64,000 nucleotides of DNA from Panorpa germanica (lineage: Eukaryota; Arthropoda; Insecta; Mecoptera; Panorpidae). The stretch spans positions 20,470,759 through 20,534,758 of the forward strand of contig OY783204.1 of assembly GCA_963678705.1 (NCBI GenBank), given 5' to 3'. A model generated the notes under the pieces. It saw only the letters and a list, made by a program, of their open reading frames with translations. It had not been told where the DNA came from and ran no database searches. The first letter of the stretch is position 1, and each line of letters starts with the position of its first letter. The position numbers and the translations under genes were made by a program. Below are positions 10,774 through 25,013 of the stretch, piece by piece.

Positions 10774-13700
10774 ATAATTTAAAATAATTAAACCTTTTCG
10801 AGTCAAATATTGACGCTGTAATCAGGGAATTAGTAACAACTCGAAATATTGGAATAATATCTGTCTCGTTTGTTCTCATACTGCATTTACATAAGTTCGA
10901 CTCGCTTACTCATTGATAGATATTGTTATTTAACATTAAAATTATATGAAAAAATGTTATTCTTGTTATTTTATGAAAACAAATGTAAAAAAATAATTTG
11001 GAGGATACATTATAGAGTATTGGAGTGGAGGTAGGATACTTCCTTTTTATTTAGATTGTAGATAGTTAAAGAGATAATTGAAAAGGAAATTAGTATTATG
11101 TGTTATCATTGCAGAAAATATGAAAGAAAGTTTAATTTTCTTATGTTTTAAGGTTTTAATATTTTAAATTATGTTTCAACATATAAAAAATAATTCATCT
11201 AAATCGGAGTGGGAACCGATGAAGGTTCCCAAATAAGTCACCTTTGACTTCAGTTTTAAGAGACAAAAGAAACACTTGCATTAAAAATGTGACGGGTAAT
11301 AAAAAAATGTTATTTAAGAAATTCAAAAAAACTCATTTAAATGCATAAGTGGGTTATAGAAATATATAGTCACACAAAGCATCATACATAAAAGAAGGTT
11401 AAAGAGTCGTTAAACATTTCTATATAACAACACGCTTAAAAACTATTGTTAACCTCTGTTTTACAGTTTATTAAATTCGTGTGCAGAACGGTCAAACATC
11501 GGGTCAAGGTTTTATCAAAGTGGCCGTGAAATATATTATTCGTATATATTTGATTTATTTGTCATAAATTAAGACTTTATTGTTTTCTGTCTACTGTACA
11601 ATATACTACGCAAATATTATTGTATTTAATTTATCTAATGCACACGTAGTGTCCGTCGTGTCCGCCATGTTGACATTTAGCATTTAAATAACAATAAAAG
11701 ATGATGTAACCCCAGATTATTCAGCCAATGCAAATAAAAAGATGTTAATTATATATATGTTTGCTAAACTCGTTTGCACAGTATATTTATTTATCCAAAA
11801 AGTGGATTTCTCACAGTTGTACATTCAAATATAATACTTTTACAACTTTGAAATATCATTGTATTGATTTTGAAATAATGTAATGATACTTTCAATACTT
11901 TTGAGGAACTGAAAATTAAAATAATTTCGTTCACTAAAACGCATATTTTGTATTTTCTCCTTCTGCTACGATCTACAAGAATTTCGTCCATGATTCCACG
12001 ATCCACATTTCTTTTTCAAATGTGTGTAATATACATATAATATACACTGCTGACAAAAGTAGCATGCTTAACTTACAAAAAATTTAAAAAATGTAAGGAC
12101 AGTAGTTAAATATCTGGACATAGTTGTTATTTAAACGATAAAAAAGAAGCACATTTTTGATAATGTTTTTTGACGACACAGTTAATACATAATTATTTCT
12201 ATAATTACTACATGATAAAATGACATTTGAAGAATACATTGTGAAATTTTCATAAATAAATATCAAGAAATGAGGCATTGACAGCGAATTTTCGCAGACG
12301 TCACAAAAGAAAGTAACATTGCGGTGCCACTCATAACTCATCCCTTTTTCTGAAATCTAAAAACCAAAATGATTTCATCAGTTAATAAGTTTCTGCAGGT
12401 AACGATGTCGAGTTTTTCCTTTTTTATTGATTTTTCAATTTTTTACAGCACTTAAAAGATAAAATACCGATTTTTCATGAAAGAAATCAGAAACTTTGTT
12501 ATTTTAAAATACGTTAAAATTAAAAAAAAACTCGACAGCGTTAGTTCGGCATTTATGTATAGAGTGCAAAATTTCAAAAGAATCGGTGACTCTGAAACAG
12601 CTATGTGTGAGAAATCGCATTTAAAACTTACACGAAAGTAACACTCTCCGACAGTTTTACTCCAATTGACTTCAAATTTTTACACAATAAACTTAATATG
12701 TTGTACAATAATATAAATAAATAAAAAAAAAATGAAAATAAAAAGTTGAAACCTTACTAATTGAGATACAAATAGAAACTACTAATTTACTAGATACATT
12801 ACAAAATTAATAATTTTCTTTAGACGTTATCCCGGTTTTAATCTACTTATAAATAAAAAAAAGAAAGTCTGTTTCGAATTAGCCTCTTAAATTAAAATGA
12901 AAGAGGGTCATATTTAACCTACAAACTAAAACATTTGACAACCATCCGAACAAGTGGCGTTTAATATTTAAATTAAATATAATAATTTCCAGATTTGTGT
13001 AAACAATATAATATTTTTAAATAATTAAGTAGTAGTCTCAAGTTTATTTTATTGACTATATTCTAAATGCCATGGCCAATATGAATTGCAAGATTAAATT
13101 CCTTTACATATATATGTAATTGGTTAAAAATGATAGGATTACAAAGTCTCTTTCAATGACATTCTACTATTTACATATTAACATTGTACTACATATTATA
13201 AATGTTCGTATTAAATTATTAAAAGCAAACAGATCCAGTTACGGGTCAAATGTTAACATGTGCACGAGCATTAGTGTTGGAATGGAATTATATGAGTGGT
13301 AAATAAAGTAACACTGATGGATAGCAATGAAACAGGTTAGAAAATGTTTTTGTTGTATAATACAGTAGAAAGTTATAGTGAAATAAATTATAACGCGATA
13401 TTTGTATTGCAAAATCTAAACAAGCTTCTTTACTGGTGCAACTTTTCTCTAGTAAATCAACTTTTATGTATGTTGAAAGATGTTTCATTCGAAATGTGTT
13501 ATTTTCAGTTATTTTTGTTTTACATTCATTTTGCAATAAAATATTGAATGTTGCACCAGTAGAAGGAAAATTTAAGGTCAAATAGTTGCCTTTTCATTTT
13601 TAAAATGTCGTTGTGAATTTTGTATTTTTTTAAAGTACTATTTTACATCAGATAGCAGTTTTACAACAGTTTTGTCTTCAAAAGAACACGACTAGGTTTA

Positions 13701-13886
13701 AATACGTAACTTATATTTAAATTATTGGATCAGCGCCGTCCATCTCGGGTAGTGATCCCGAACATATTTTCAAATGAATTTTAAACAACCAAGAGCACTT
13801 AGAATCACAAGTAACTTAGAATTAAGTACCGCATGATACTTTTCATCTATAAATAGAATACAAAAATTCACTATGTATATAGCGTT
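10774..13886. other. Non-coding AT-rich stretch
   Basis: No gene is supported. ORFs of 60-97 codons at 11791-12341 and 13120-13581 lack recognisable motifs and have the amino-acid bias of random AT-rich DNA. Homopolymer runs of A and T are frequent. No clear repeat termini were found. Confidence 0.5.
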
Positions 13887-14292
13887 CGTCCAGTTCATTA
13901 GTGACACATCTCCAAAAATTTGAAGAAAACAATATTCGAGTCAAAAGCATTCCAGCAGTATACGGCAAGTTTATGAGTTATCTGAATATTATAGTTCAAA
14001 TTCCGAGAGTTCGGCGGTGACTCATACTTATAACAAGTTGTGGAGTATAAACTGACGATATAACTAAAAAGCACTGACTCACTTATTTTTTTATAATGTA
14101 TATAGAAACGAATAAGATAAAATTCATTATCGTATTATATATTTTTACCGCTCTTATAAACCCTTTTAAGTATAAGTCGCCGCCGAACTCTTATGATTTG
14201 GACTATAAATCAGATATATGGTACAATTTTACATACAACTACATAATCAACTTGAATTTCAATTTCGAGATATCTCACTAATGAACTGGACG
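13887..14292. mobile_element. TIR element, with a second MITE nested inside
   Basis: The ends are inverted: CGTCCAGTTCATTAGTG on the left and CACTAATGAACTGGACG on the right, with GATATCTC or ACATCTCC just inside. Its middle (13990-14207) is a separate palindromic MITE that occurs alone at 20427-20632. A shorter un-nested copy of the outer family is at 59304-59502, and an end fragment is at 29890-29958. The 61-codon frame inside is not protein-like. Confidence 0.8.
13990..14207. mobile_element. TA-flanked palindromic MITE (nested)
   Basis: It begins TATAGTTCAAATT and ends GATTTGGACTATA. It has inverted internal arms GAGAGTTCGGCGG and GCCGCCGAACTC, and shares GCACTGACTC/AATAAGATAAAATTCA words with 20427-20632. 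A TA target duplication is suggested by the TATA at each end. It was inserted into the CGTCCAGTTCATTAGTG element. Confidence 0.75.
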
Positions 14293-16917
14293 ATCGTTAT
14301 CTCACTTATATAATAAAGATATTTACAATAATTCACAATTATTATTTTACAATTTATGCGAGATATAACCTAGCTATAAAAATCGCAATAACATAATTCA
14401 TTTTCAATGTTTAGATGTTAAATTAAGTTAAATTGTTTATACACATACATAATCATAAAATTATTAGGCAGCGGTGTGGTCGTGAAAGGTCTCAGCATTG
14501 AAAATAGGCCAACGTTAAACAATTTAAAATTACCAATTAAAAAATTCAAGAAAAAAACAACGTGATTGTTTATAATCAATAGTATCTTGAAATTAAATTG
14601 ATTGCTAAAAATGGCATTATGATTCAATCCAATACTCCAATTAAAAGGTAGTTACAATACCTACATTTCTCCGTTTTGATTTTCCATTATCATAAACATA
14701 GAACTACAATTTTCAATCTGGATTTGTTCTTCACTGCTAAATAAATAAATTACTAATATGAGAAACCAGTTTATTAATAGCTCTTTCCAATGACAAATCC
14801 ATAATTCTTCATTACCATTAGCATATGCTGCTATACTAACCAATTCAAAAACTATCGTCACCAATAAATATCTCGTGTGGCGAACAAAATCTTTGATCAA
14901 ATTATAAGAAGTTTTCTAATCTAAAGTACCACAGTCCAATGCGTCAAGGTCAAATATTTTTTAATGTTTATTTTATCTAAAACCACTTTAAACCGGTTTC
15001 TAAATTTAATTCGTTCCTCTTTCCCCCTTTACGTCATTAATACTGTACCTTTCACTGCAGAGTGTTGACTGGCTTTAGCACCCATATCCATAACACCTCC
15101 CCCCTTCCCGGTGCTCCACACATACATATGAGTCATTTTTGTTGAAGTGTTATTTTGTTTATAATAAATAGACTTACGAATATGAATGTTTGAAAAATTA
15201 ACCTGGTTTATTTTCGTTTTGTGAAAAACATATTTATTCTAAAAATATTTCACATATTTATTAGAGTTCTAAAACATTTATTATTTGGAATTATATTTCT
15301 TTGCATGTTGAGAACTATCGATACTATTTGTTCATATATTACAAAATTTTCGATTCTCACTGCAAATATGAAAATATTTATTTTGGCGAAATTTCTCTCC
15401 TCTCTATTTATGGTCAATTTCTTTTAATTAATTTTCAACAGTTCTCAACTATAATATAAGTCTTTTCAGCATTAATTTAAGCATTTCTAATTCGAAAAGC
15501 ATTCACTGATAATCAATGTAATGTAATCTTAAAATCAATGCACTTCTTTCGTTTACACTTCTTGCTATCTTGTTATATATTTCTTAATCATCAGGATGTT
15601 CATAAAAACATATTTTATGTTTATTATCACAATTTATTTTATAACACATGTAATACATACACAATATTCGTTGTCACTTGTAACACTTGTTCATAACTAA
15701 TAAGATCAAGTGTGTTTCTCATGGCTAGTGGTAATCCCTTTCAGAGGCGGCCTTTAGAGATGGCAAGCAGGGCAACCGCCCGGGGTCTCGTATTCTCGCG
15801 CAACAACCCAAGTAGAAAAATTAATTACTATATATGTCTTTGAATCTCGCGCTTCGCTCTTTAGAAATCCCACTAGAATCACTGCGTATATCTTATGTAT
15901 TATACACCTTGGTTGAAATCTTTGTTTTTCATCTGCCATTTAAATTGGGATTGAGCATACTTCGATTCTCTGACAAAACTAGAATTGAAAATCTATTTTT
16001 AGGTTAAATTAGTTAGTAAAAGTAATAATGAAACACACGAATTATTAGCTATCAATAAAATTAGGGAATCCCATTACACTCTTTGACAAAACAAATTCTA
16101 ATTTTATTTTAAATTATAAATAATTTAAGAGATATCTAGTTCAGTTTTTTATTACGTATATTTTTATCAACTTTTTAGATACATCGAAAACCTAACCTTA
16201 CTTAATAATATTAAAAATAATAAATACAACCTTACTTTTTATGATTTACCGTAATATTTAGATATTTTCAATAATTCTAAAGGTCAAACTATCCTTTAAT
16301 TGAATAGCCCGTATCATATTATGTGCCAATATTTGCACTGTCTATATTTACATGAAGCAAAACCTCAAATTTTGATATTAAAAATATTTGCTTAAGTTTT
16401 AAAAGTAATTTTTTTTATATTTTACAACTTTATTTCACCGTTATGTTGTGTACATTATACACACCTATACCCCCATAGTGTGTGTGTGTGTGTATGTTCG
16501 TGTCTGCATATGTTTGGCTATCTTTTGTTAATATTTATTTTTGTTATCTGTTTTTAATTTTTTTGTACATATAAAAAGAGTCATTATATTTTATAATAGT
16601 TACAAAGGAGTGTTTTATTATTACAATATTTACTTTTATGATATTTTCTTACATTATTTGAATATTTATTATTATTATGTAATTATTAGTTTGCGTGTAT
16701 TACTAATTAAAAATACTTGTTTATATATGAATGAATCATTAATTGTGAATTATTATAAATGAATCGTTATCGCAATCATGTTCTTATTTTTTTTAGCGGA
16801 TCAACATGTTGACAGCAATGATTTTGAAGTCGATTCCTTGATCAGTTCGAGGTGAAATTTGGTTTATTATAGACAAACATTTAATAGGCAATTATGAGAA
16901 GGCAATACTTCTTTTTA
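14293..16917. other. Non-coding AT-rich stretch
   Basis: No gene is supported. A 79-codon minus-strand frame at 14661-14900 and a 61-codon one at 15754-15939 have no recognisable domain. The latter overlaps a GC-richer patch (15741-15800, GGCGGCC...CGCCCGGGG) like the termini of hAT-type repeats. A short GT microsatellite lies at about 16481-16494. Confidence 0.45.
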
Positions 16918-17040
16918 TACTGTGTGTTTTCTCTCGCTCGTATACACGTTCGTTCTCTCACTAACAACACAGTTCCCTTCTCATTCGGTCCGGGCAGATT
17001 CGAGGCTAAGGTTTGCAATCAGTCGCCACATGTTGCGCAG
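16918..17040 (+). repeat. Dispersed repeat containing CATTCGGTCCGGGCAGATTC
   Basis: The words TTCTCTCACTAACAACACAG, CATTCGGTCCGGGCAGATTC and TTTGCAATCAGTCGCC recur, inverted, at 25908-26058. A more diverged version in the same orientation is at 40575-40682. It is GC-richer than its surroundings and shows no ORF kept across copies. Confidence 0.7.
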
Positions 17041-17195
17041 TTAGAAATTTAGTTGCCTTATTTTTAGGAAATAGTCCTTTGGAAAATCGTTTAACTATAA
17101 CTTGTGCTTTTGAAAAGTAAAAAAATAGGCGTCATAAAGAATCATTCTCACTGCTTTAATTTAATTTTGTATTTAATTTAAATTGTTTAGCATAT

Positions 17196-17449
17196 CCCAG
17201 TAAACAATTTGGTGAAGTGCCCTATTTAGTGACGTTTCTATCACTATTTCATTTCAATTATAGTTCGCATCAACTTTATCTTCATTTGTATTCCGACAGG
17301 TGGAGTAATTTCGCCATCTGTAGCCGATAAAGTAGATATTTTATATGAAAAAATGTGAGAAACTGAACTATAAATGAACTCTTTCTGGACAAAAAAATCA
17401 TGACGCATCTTCAATATGATGTCAAAGTGACTCCAAAATGTTTACTGGG
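17196..17449. mobile_element. 254-bp MITE with CCCAGTAAACA ends
   Basis: The left end CCCAGTAAACAATTTGG and the right end CCAAAATGTTTACTGGG are inverted copies. The interior is AT-rich without a gene. The right half (GATGTCAAAGTGACTCC then AAAATGTT) recurs at 56573-56637, directly beside a TTAA element. Confidence 0.75.
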
Positions 17450-20426
17450 ATGGCAATACGCGTAGTCATTCACAGTACTATATTTAATTTAATTAATTTT
17501 TAGTTTTCTTAGTTTTTTCAGAACCTTACAAGATCCAATGTTTTAAATTAAAAATATTAAATTAAGAAAAACCTTATTATATTATAACCTCCAAAATGTG
17601 ACAATTTGTCAAAATGCAGTAGAGTTTATATTTAAAAGAAGTTCAATGTCAATTTGTTAAAAATAAAGAAATAAAAACAATTTCTATTACTAAGTGCGAT
17701 TTTAATTATGTCACCTTCAATTTTGTCCAACTGTCGAACTGTTAAAACTTATATTACTAAAGGCGCATGCTTACCAACTAAATTAACTAAACTCAAATTA
17801 AAACACGAATGTGGTAACGAATACGTATTCTGAAAACCTGAAATCTAAATTAAAATATTAGATAAAAACAGTAAATTAAATAACAAAACAGTGAATTAGA
17901 ATTACAGATAGAATTAATCATAAAAATAAAAAAAACTGATCAATATTGAAGAGACATAATGTTTTTAACACTTTACATTTTTTTTTCCAAATGTCTGTTG
18001 TCTATAACCGATATCTAGAATTTTAAAAAATGGCGTCCATGAGGTTAGTTCCCCAATCGTACGACATGCACGCCACACGTACGAGCTAATACAGAAGCAC
18101 TAATAAGTAACAATATAAACAACCGACAGCGTTTTTACCTTGAAAATAAGTTTCAGGAATTGAGTATTTACATAAAAATATAAACCACACATTATTTATT
18201 CAATGCGTTGTTTTTTTATAATACAAATGAAATAAATTCCTATAAAATACAAGTTTAAATGTAAACATACTTTTTACCTGTGTATACTCTGTCTGGAACC
18301 ACCGATATTATTTAGCTATTTATTTGTATTATAAACACATATCCGCACTCGCAAATATATACATATGTGTCCATCCATGCCGTGTCCACGTGCTTTTTTC
18401 ATGAGGACGCGATGGCTCACTTGGCTTGTATACATATCTATACTTTGTTTGGGTTGGATACAAACATCTGCCACTTGTGCATGTATTGGTTTTTGTATAT
18501 GTGTATGTTTACATTTTCTGGACTCTTGGACTTTGTTAGGAACCTATAAATTTGAAAGAGATGCTGTAATAAAAATTTAGTGTTGGATACAAGAAAAATA
18601 ACATATGTTAAATTGTTATTTTTATTTATAATTCGTCAAAACACGTTTAATATAATCATTCTGATATTAGTTAAACAAAGAGAGTGTAATTAATTATTGT
18701 TATCGTCTTTTTTATTGCTGGAAATTGCCGTTGTGATCATTATTTTTGTAGCTCTATAATAGTATGCATTTATAACCTTCATTATCTCGTGTATCGATCC
18801 TGTCAAAGTATAAATCAACCTCAATATACACTGACAGAAAAATTTAGAACCATTTGTACATGTAGTAGTAGTGAAAATCTGCTCATTTAAGGACGTTGCC
18901 ATACATCACTTTTATTGCGGTCAAAATTTAAATATATATCTATTTAATAATATCCTTTATACGTAGAAAAAGTTTCAATACTCCTTGCGCTACTAAATTT
19001 TTAGATTTTGAGTCTTAAACTTTGCATTCTTAAGTATGGTACACATTCGTGCGACTTAAACATGCGATATCCAACATTTGTTGTGAGAAATAGTGCGACA
19101 TGCAACTTAATACGTCGGAAAGCTTTCATATTTCGAACGAATTCATTCGAAACGTCAACACACAATATGATTATATTGGAGGCTGAGTAGGTACTCGACC
19201 CTTTTATTCGAGATCACATTCAAAACCCTAATTTTTTTTAGATGTTCCGACTTAGAATTTTAAAAAATAGCATAAGTAAAGGTTTTATTCACATGTTTAT
19301 GTAGCACTAGTCTATACGTTATAAGAACAACATATTTAGTACACTCATATCAATTTATGAATGAAAATATACAAATGTTGGATGTCGCCTGTTTATGTTG
19401 CACCAGTCTGTACCACACATTACACCGATCTATGTTGAAACGTATGTTTTGTAATGTGATTGTTTTGAATAATTTACAATCATTAATTAAGAATATGACA
19501 AATATTATCGTGTAAAAGAAATTACAACAAGCCGTATTTGTTTTTTTTTTTTTTTATAAAAAATGTTGCGCATCAACTTTCCTTTTTTAATTGAACACCT
19601 GTTATAAACATGTTAATATACATGAGGGATCTTTCTGTAGATTGGGGACGATTGTTCCTTAGGAACGTCTTTAATTAGTACGGCAGTATATTAGTATAAA
19701 CTATCGAAAAATTCATGAAGTTCTTTGTAAATTTTTTCGACAAATTCGATTATTCCTCCTGAGATTATTTTCCGACGTTTAGCTATATTCATTATCTATG
19801 AAATGCAAACCCTGTAGGAGTGATATACTCTTGTAAGTATAATTTTGTTTGTTAATTAAGAAATTATTTTGATCATCTTATTTAAAACGTACAGGATGTA
19901 CTCACGTATTCGTATAATAGTGCCACGAATATTTGTTAACATATATTTCAAAATCTCCGTCAATTTACCATCGATTATTTAATATACCACCAATGAGGTA
20001 ATCGTTAATATATTCTACTTTTTTACATAATTATCATTAAGATTTTTGTTTGCTTCCTGTTAGTCTTTAGTTTCGCAATAATTTATTCAGCGAATCCCCA
20101 CCCTCCCCCCTCCCATCAGTAGAGCCCTGCTAAGCCCAGCGTGTGGCTCTGAAATCCTTCCAATGTTGAATGTATACATAATTGTTTATTTTGTTTTTCT
20201 GTTGTTCTAATTAAATCTAACTTGTTAGTGTCTGCAAACTTAGTGATTCTGTTTGTATTGAACCACGCGTTCTAGAAACCATATGCAGGCTTCATCAGTC
20301 TGTTGTCTTCCAGTGTTTCTCAACGTTCGCAGTATTAATTCTGTATCACTGTTGATCTCTTTGAATGTTTGGAAGTTCGTATCGAAATGAGTATGATTTT
20401 CATTTAATAAAGTCTAAACAAGCTGG
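17450..20426. other. Non-coding stretch holding one TIR element
   Basis: Apart from the element at 19038-19414 I see only AT-rich sequence, poly(T) runs (for example near 19540) and chance ORFs of 60-71 codons at 18365-18902 and 19008-19190. The last of these lies inside the repeat. Confidence 0.45.
19038..19414. mobile_element. 377-bp TIR element (reference copy)
   Basis: The left terminus GGTACACATTCGTGCGACTT and the right terminus are inverted copies over about 40 bp; the complement of the right end reads GGTACAGACTGGTGCAACAT. Both continue into CATCCAACATTTG-like sequence. A second GTTTATGTAGCACTAGTC-like end at about 19292 shows internal duplication or nesting. Partial copies are at 3023-3130, 4062-4438 and 30885-31090. 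No transposase is encoded. Confidence 0.75.
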
Positions 20427-20632
20427 TATAGTTTAAATTACGAGAGTTCGTCGGCGATTCGAGTTAAAACAGGTTCTGTTGTATAAATCTGCGATACAAT
20501 GAAAAAGCACATTTTCTTGTAATGTGTATTGTAACAAATAAGATAAAATTCACCATCGTATCATCATTTATGCGGCTCTTATAACCTCTTTCAGGCATAA
20601 GTCGCCGCCGAATTCTCGCAATTTCGACTATA
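20427..20632. mobile_element. TA-flanked palindromic MITE (solo copy)
   Basis: It starts TATAGTTTAAATTACGAGAG and ends CTCGCAATTTCGACTATA. The arms GTTCGTCGGCG and CGCCGCCGAATTC pair. It is the free-standing copy of the element nested at 13990-14207, which shows that the latter is an independent insertion. Confidence 0.8.
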
Positions 20633-23600
20633 TCTTAATATCTTTGGAACTTTTGCATGCTGATGTTGCCAAGAGCATAGGATTGTTTAAGGAATTAAAT
20701 GTTTAATTTTATAATAAAAATCAGTTATTATTAATTACAACATTAAGTGCTTTTTACGATACTATCGCTGCAAATTATAAACCTCATTAACTCCTTTAAA
20801 ATATATAAAATTATCCTTATGCATATCTGTCTTAATTCCCATAAGAAATTCAGAAATCAGAAGAACACCCTTTAAAGGTTAAATAGTCTTTAAACGGTAA
20901 TTCTCTAATAAATTTACTGATGGATAGCTTGTGAGGGTAATAATTAAATACAAAAGAAATCCTTAACTAAGAAATATTTAATATAAATCACTTAAATCTC
21001 TAAGATCATACATTTTCTTTTAGCGAAAAAATTGATATATATGTCAACTTCAATTATTTATGCAATTTCTTTAATGTTATATTTTGGTATCTCTTTCTGT
21101 GTATATAGAATGCTTTTTCAAAAGAGACCTACCATTTTTGAAAAAAGGCAGAAGATAATACTAAAAAACCAAGCATCAGAAATAGAAATATGTAGTACAC
21201 TAACAACCATTTTTTTAATTTTTAGTTAACAAGGTTTATTATAAACCTTGATTGATACTTTTCTTTCTCAACTTTCATTTTTGTTCTAGTTAGTGTTAGA
21301 GCCGGTGTTAACAAACTACTGGAACTTAAAAACCCATGTTTTAGATTAATTTTTAGTTATGCCACTAAATACTAAAATAAAAATAAGTTAAAAACTGCTA
21401 AATTTTGAGAACCTTTGATCAACAGAACGAGTAAATATTTCCCAGCTTAGAACACGAGCGGAAATTATGTGTCCAAAACAAACAAACAATTACAACTAAT
21501 TAATTTTTTTATTGTTATTTTCATTTTATTCGTTTAAACAATTTATATTTATATGTTTTGTTTTATAAACATTTATTGTTGGAATTTGATTAATGAACAT
21601 CACTTTGATTACAAATTCATATTTTGATTATTGTGTTTTATAAATTTCAGTGTATGTTCTTATTTTAAATGACGTCAATTGTAATTTTGGACAATAATAA
21701 ACTAAGTACTAAAATAGATGACTGTTTGTTTATTCTCGTAGAATTGTTAGAAATGTTTTTCTCACTGTGTTTTAGGTTAAGCGTGAACTAAACTAAAAAA
21801 TAGTTTTATTCTTGCTTGGAAATTTAAATCACCTAACTATTAAAGCTAGAGTTTATTTGGGGTATATTTTGAAAATTAGACAAGGTGTTAAACTACAACC
21901 TAGACGCATAAGGTTTTAATGATATAGTAACTTTAATAATGAGAACAATATTTCCTAATCTTTTTTTGTGTATCTTCTTTTATGTCAGGGGTGTAGGTGC
22001 ACCCACTTTTACTCTCTTCTCGGCACCCATGTGTATGTAGATATACCGCTTTGATTATTTATTTACTTATTACGCATAATTTCGAAATAAAATCTAAATT
22101 TAAATATTACAAAAATACGTCAAATCTTTTTGTTTATTATTGAATCATTTACGTGTTAGTTTCACGTCATTTTTAATGATCTACGTAATTAAAATGATTG
22201 CAAAACGATATATATTTGATTGCACAAAATCCTTTAAGAATCAATGCAATCTTGACGTCATTAGCAAAGATTTAAATTATTAAGATAAATATTACATATT
22301 AATATTATCATCATAAATCAAATATAAACAAAGAACATAGATAATTCGATATAGATATTATATAATTAATCAAAGTCAAAATTTATCTTAACCAGATTTG
22401 TTGCAACAAAAAAACTAACGTGCGCTTCCGAACGAATATCCAGATGATGTCATACCTTTAAAGGCTTTGAGGGCGATTGTTATCACGCAAAGCAACCGCG
22501 ATGCAAATATCTTATTATTTTCGCGATGTGGAACGTTGTTAATGTTATCATAATCATTATCGATCTGTAATTAATCAAGTCCATTGTTCAACATTTTTAA
22601 TCGACTCAATAATAAGTTTATCTGAAAATCTATTATTGTTTTCGTTTATCTACAATCAGCTGTATCAAGGATGTCTTGCTAAAGGACTTATTTGTCTAAC
22701 AAGTACGTAAAACTGGTCATATTATCTTTTATCTTTAAACTTTTATCAGATTGAACCGTATTAGACACCCATATCCATCGCGGATAACCTTAAATGTAAT
22801 TTTGAATTTGTGAAAAATTCCTTCTTGCTTCATTAACAGACATTATTTTGTGATAATTACTGTCTTTGTTTAATATAAATTATTGTATTTAATAGAATTA
22901 TTTTTATGTCCTTATATTTCACAAGCTGAACTTAAATCTTAGATTAAAACCCTAAATTAACACTAAAACTCAGTGAGTGCACTATTTTCTCTCACTGTAG
23001 TGTACTCTCACTTCAAAATTCACTTTTCTACATATCTTCCTTCGTTTACTGTTACTAACCTAAATAGTTTCGATGCACCTCCTTTCCATTACTTTTTCTG
23101 TTTTTCTGAACCTTTTTCTATTCTACTTATTACTTTTTCCGCTACACTTACTTTCCGCATTATTATGAATCGCGTTGTATAAAAACTTGTCGAATTTTTT
23201 CTGGCGCGGTATAGAAACTCTAGTTTAAGGAGTTTGGATAATGTAAAACCATATTGCTTATTGTTCCTTATTGTGTAATCAAATTTAAAAACAAGGAATA
23301 AATTTGTTAGCCTCTTGGTTCCTTTTTCCTGGATCAAATATTTCGCAGCTTGAATAAAATCTTTTAAATTTTGTAAATACAGAATATATATGTGTGTGAA
23401 TAGAGAAAGTTTTTAATTAATAGTTAACCGGAAAATTGCTCCGTCATTTTTGTACTATTATTTGAAGCAAGTTTTTAACAACAGAATCAAAAATTTACTT
23501 GCAAATACTTTTTCATATAATTAAATAAATGTATGTGAACACTTAATATAACTAGTAAGTATTATTTTCGTACAGAAGTTGTCTAAAAATCGGCGTTAAA

Positions 23601-24520
23601 AAATTGTGCAGAACCTATTCGATGCAGGATTAAACAAGCTTGGCTGTCATATTAAAAATTCGGTACTGCGCATGCGTACTAATTTGATTTACGAACTGCT
23701 CGAGTAGATGCAGCATAACAAACAGTAAAGCAAATTAATATTATGTGGCAACACTAAATAGTTCAGCTTGCTGTTGTCAGATGACGCTGCTGTCAGTTTA
23801 CTTACTAACCTTCAGAGCGCACTAGTAGCTTAACTTGTAAATAAAATCACATTAAAACTCAATCCTGCTTCACAAATCCGGACAATAATTAGCATATGTT
23901 CTACTCATTTTATTTGAATCATTCTCTTAAGGTTACTAGACAATTAACACCATATGACCTCAAATAGATTTTCAATGTCAGTTACATGGTAGAATAATAA
24001 TAATTATTATCTGAAAATCAAATGATTTATTATTTTATTAGACATGCATTGTTGTTTAGATCTTGGATCTTGCAATGTCACGGCAACTGTCATCTTCTAG
24101 ACCTAGAGCACGTCTTACTCTCGAAACGTAAATGATAGCTTGACATTCAGAAGGACTTTATAAATAGCATCACACTACATAAGAACCTGATCTATATGCT
24201 TGTTTAAAATACAACGATATAATATGTGTAAATGAATGAATCTCAATTACAAATAAATATACTTAATTCAAAATTGATTTCGTTATCAATTGTATCTAAT
24301 CTCTCTAGACTTTCAGGCGAAATAAGTTGTTTCTGTCAGCGACAAAGATTTCTACTAAAAAATAATTGGTAGCGCTACCAATTAGTAAAAAACGGAGCTT
24401 TTGGTACCGCTTTTCAGGTTATTGAAAAGGTTATAGACCCAGTACTACTTTTATTAAATACTTGTTTGATTTTAAGGTTATAAAACTTTATTTCATTAAT
24501 TATTATTTTATTTATATATT
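20633..24520. other. Non-coding AT-rich stretch
   Basis: No gene is supported. A CAGGGGTGTAGGTGCACCC word at about 21987 resembles a hAT transposon terminus without an identifiable partner. ORFs at 21032-21229, 22973-23182 and 23089-23337 are chance frames by composition. Confidence 0.45.
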
Positions 24521-25013
24521 AATTGTGCCTTTCGGCTTTACAATCTACAGTATTATATTTCTAATACATTTCATTCCTATATACATTCCAAACTTAAAAC
24601 TAAACTTAAACTAAACTTAAAATCTTCTCGACTTTTACTACTTCCAAAAGTGCTTTCTGCTTCTTCTTCTTTTGGCCCTCTCTATTATTCTCCACCAGCT
24701 TATTACCACCAGTTTATTCTCCTGTTTTTCCTTTCCTTCTTACTATTTCCGCCATCCACCTCTTTCCTTCACTGCCTCCCTTTAATAGCTGGCCAATATT
24801 CCTTTCGCTTGCTACTTTTTCCTTACACTCAAACTTAATGTGCTCCAGTGTTTCGTCCTCCGCTCCACACATTCTACACTTTCTTTCCTCACTCTTTTCC
24901 CAGTATCTGTTTCCTTTTTCCTCATTTCCCAATCTAAACCTTGCTGTTCTTCTTATGTGTTTTATGTCCTTTTCTATAAGGTACTGAGGCACATTATTTT
25001 CCCATAACCTCAT
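24521..25013 (-). mobile_element. 3' end of a non-LTR retrotransposon (ORF2 C-terminus)
   Basis: A 99-codon minus-strand frame (25013 to 24714) encodes the C-terminal tail of a LINE ORF2 protein. It has an R-x-R-L-G-N stretch followed by the zinc knuckle CRMCGAEDETLEHIKFEC (spacing C-x2-C-x8-H-x4-C). This combination is typical of the R1, jockey and related clades. The reverse transcriptase and endonuclease are missing, so the copy is 5' truncated near 25013, as usual for LINEs. The 3' untranslated part runs down to about 24521 and ends with GTAGATTGTAAAGCCGAAAG before an AT-rich tail. A second fragment with the same 3' end lies at 27498-27740. Confidence 0.85.

Noticed and set aside
14661..14900. 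79-codon minus-strand ORF with a hydrophobic stretch
   Set aside because: No homology I recognise, no splice context, and AT-driven composition; probably fortuitous.
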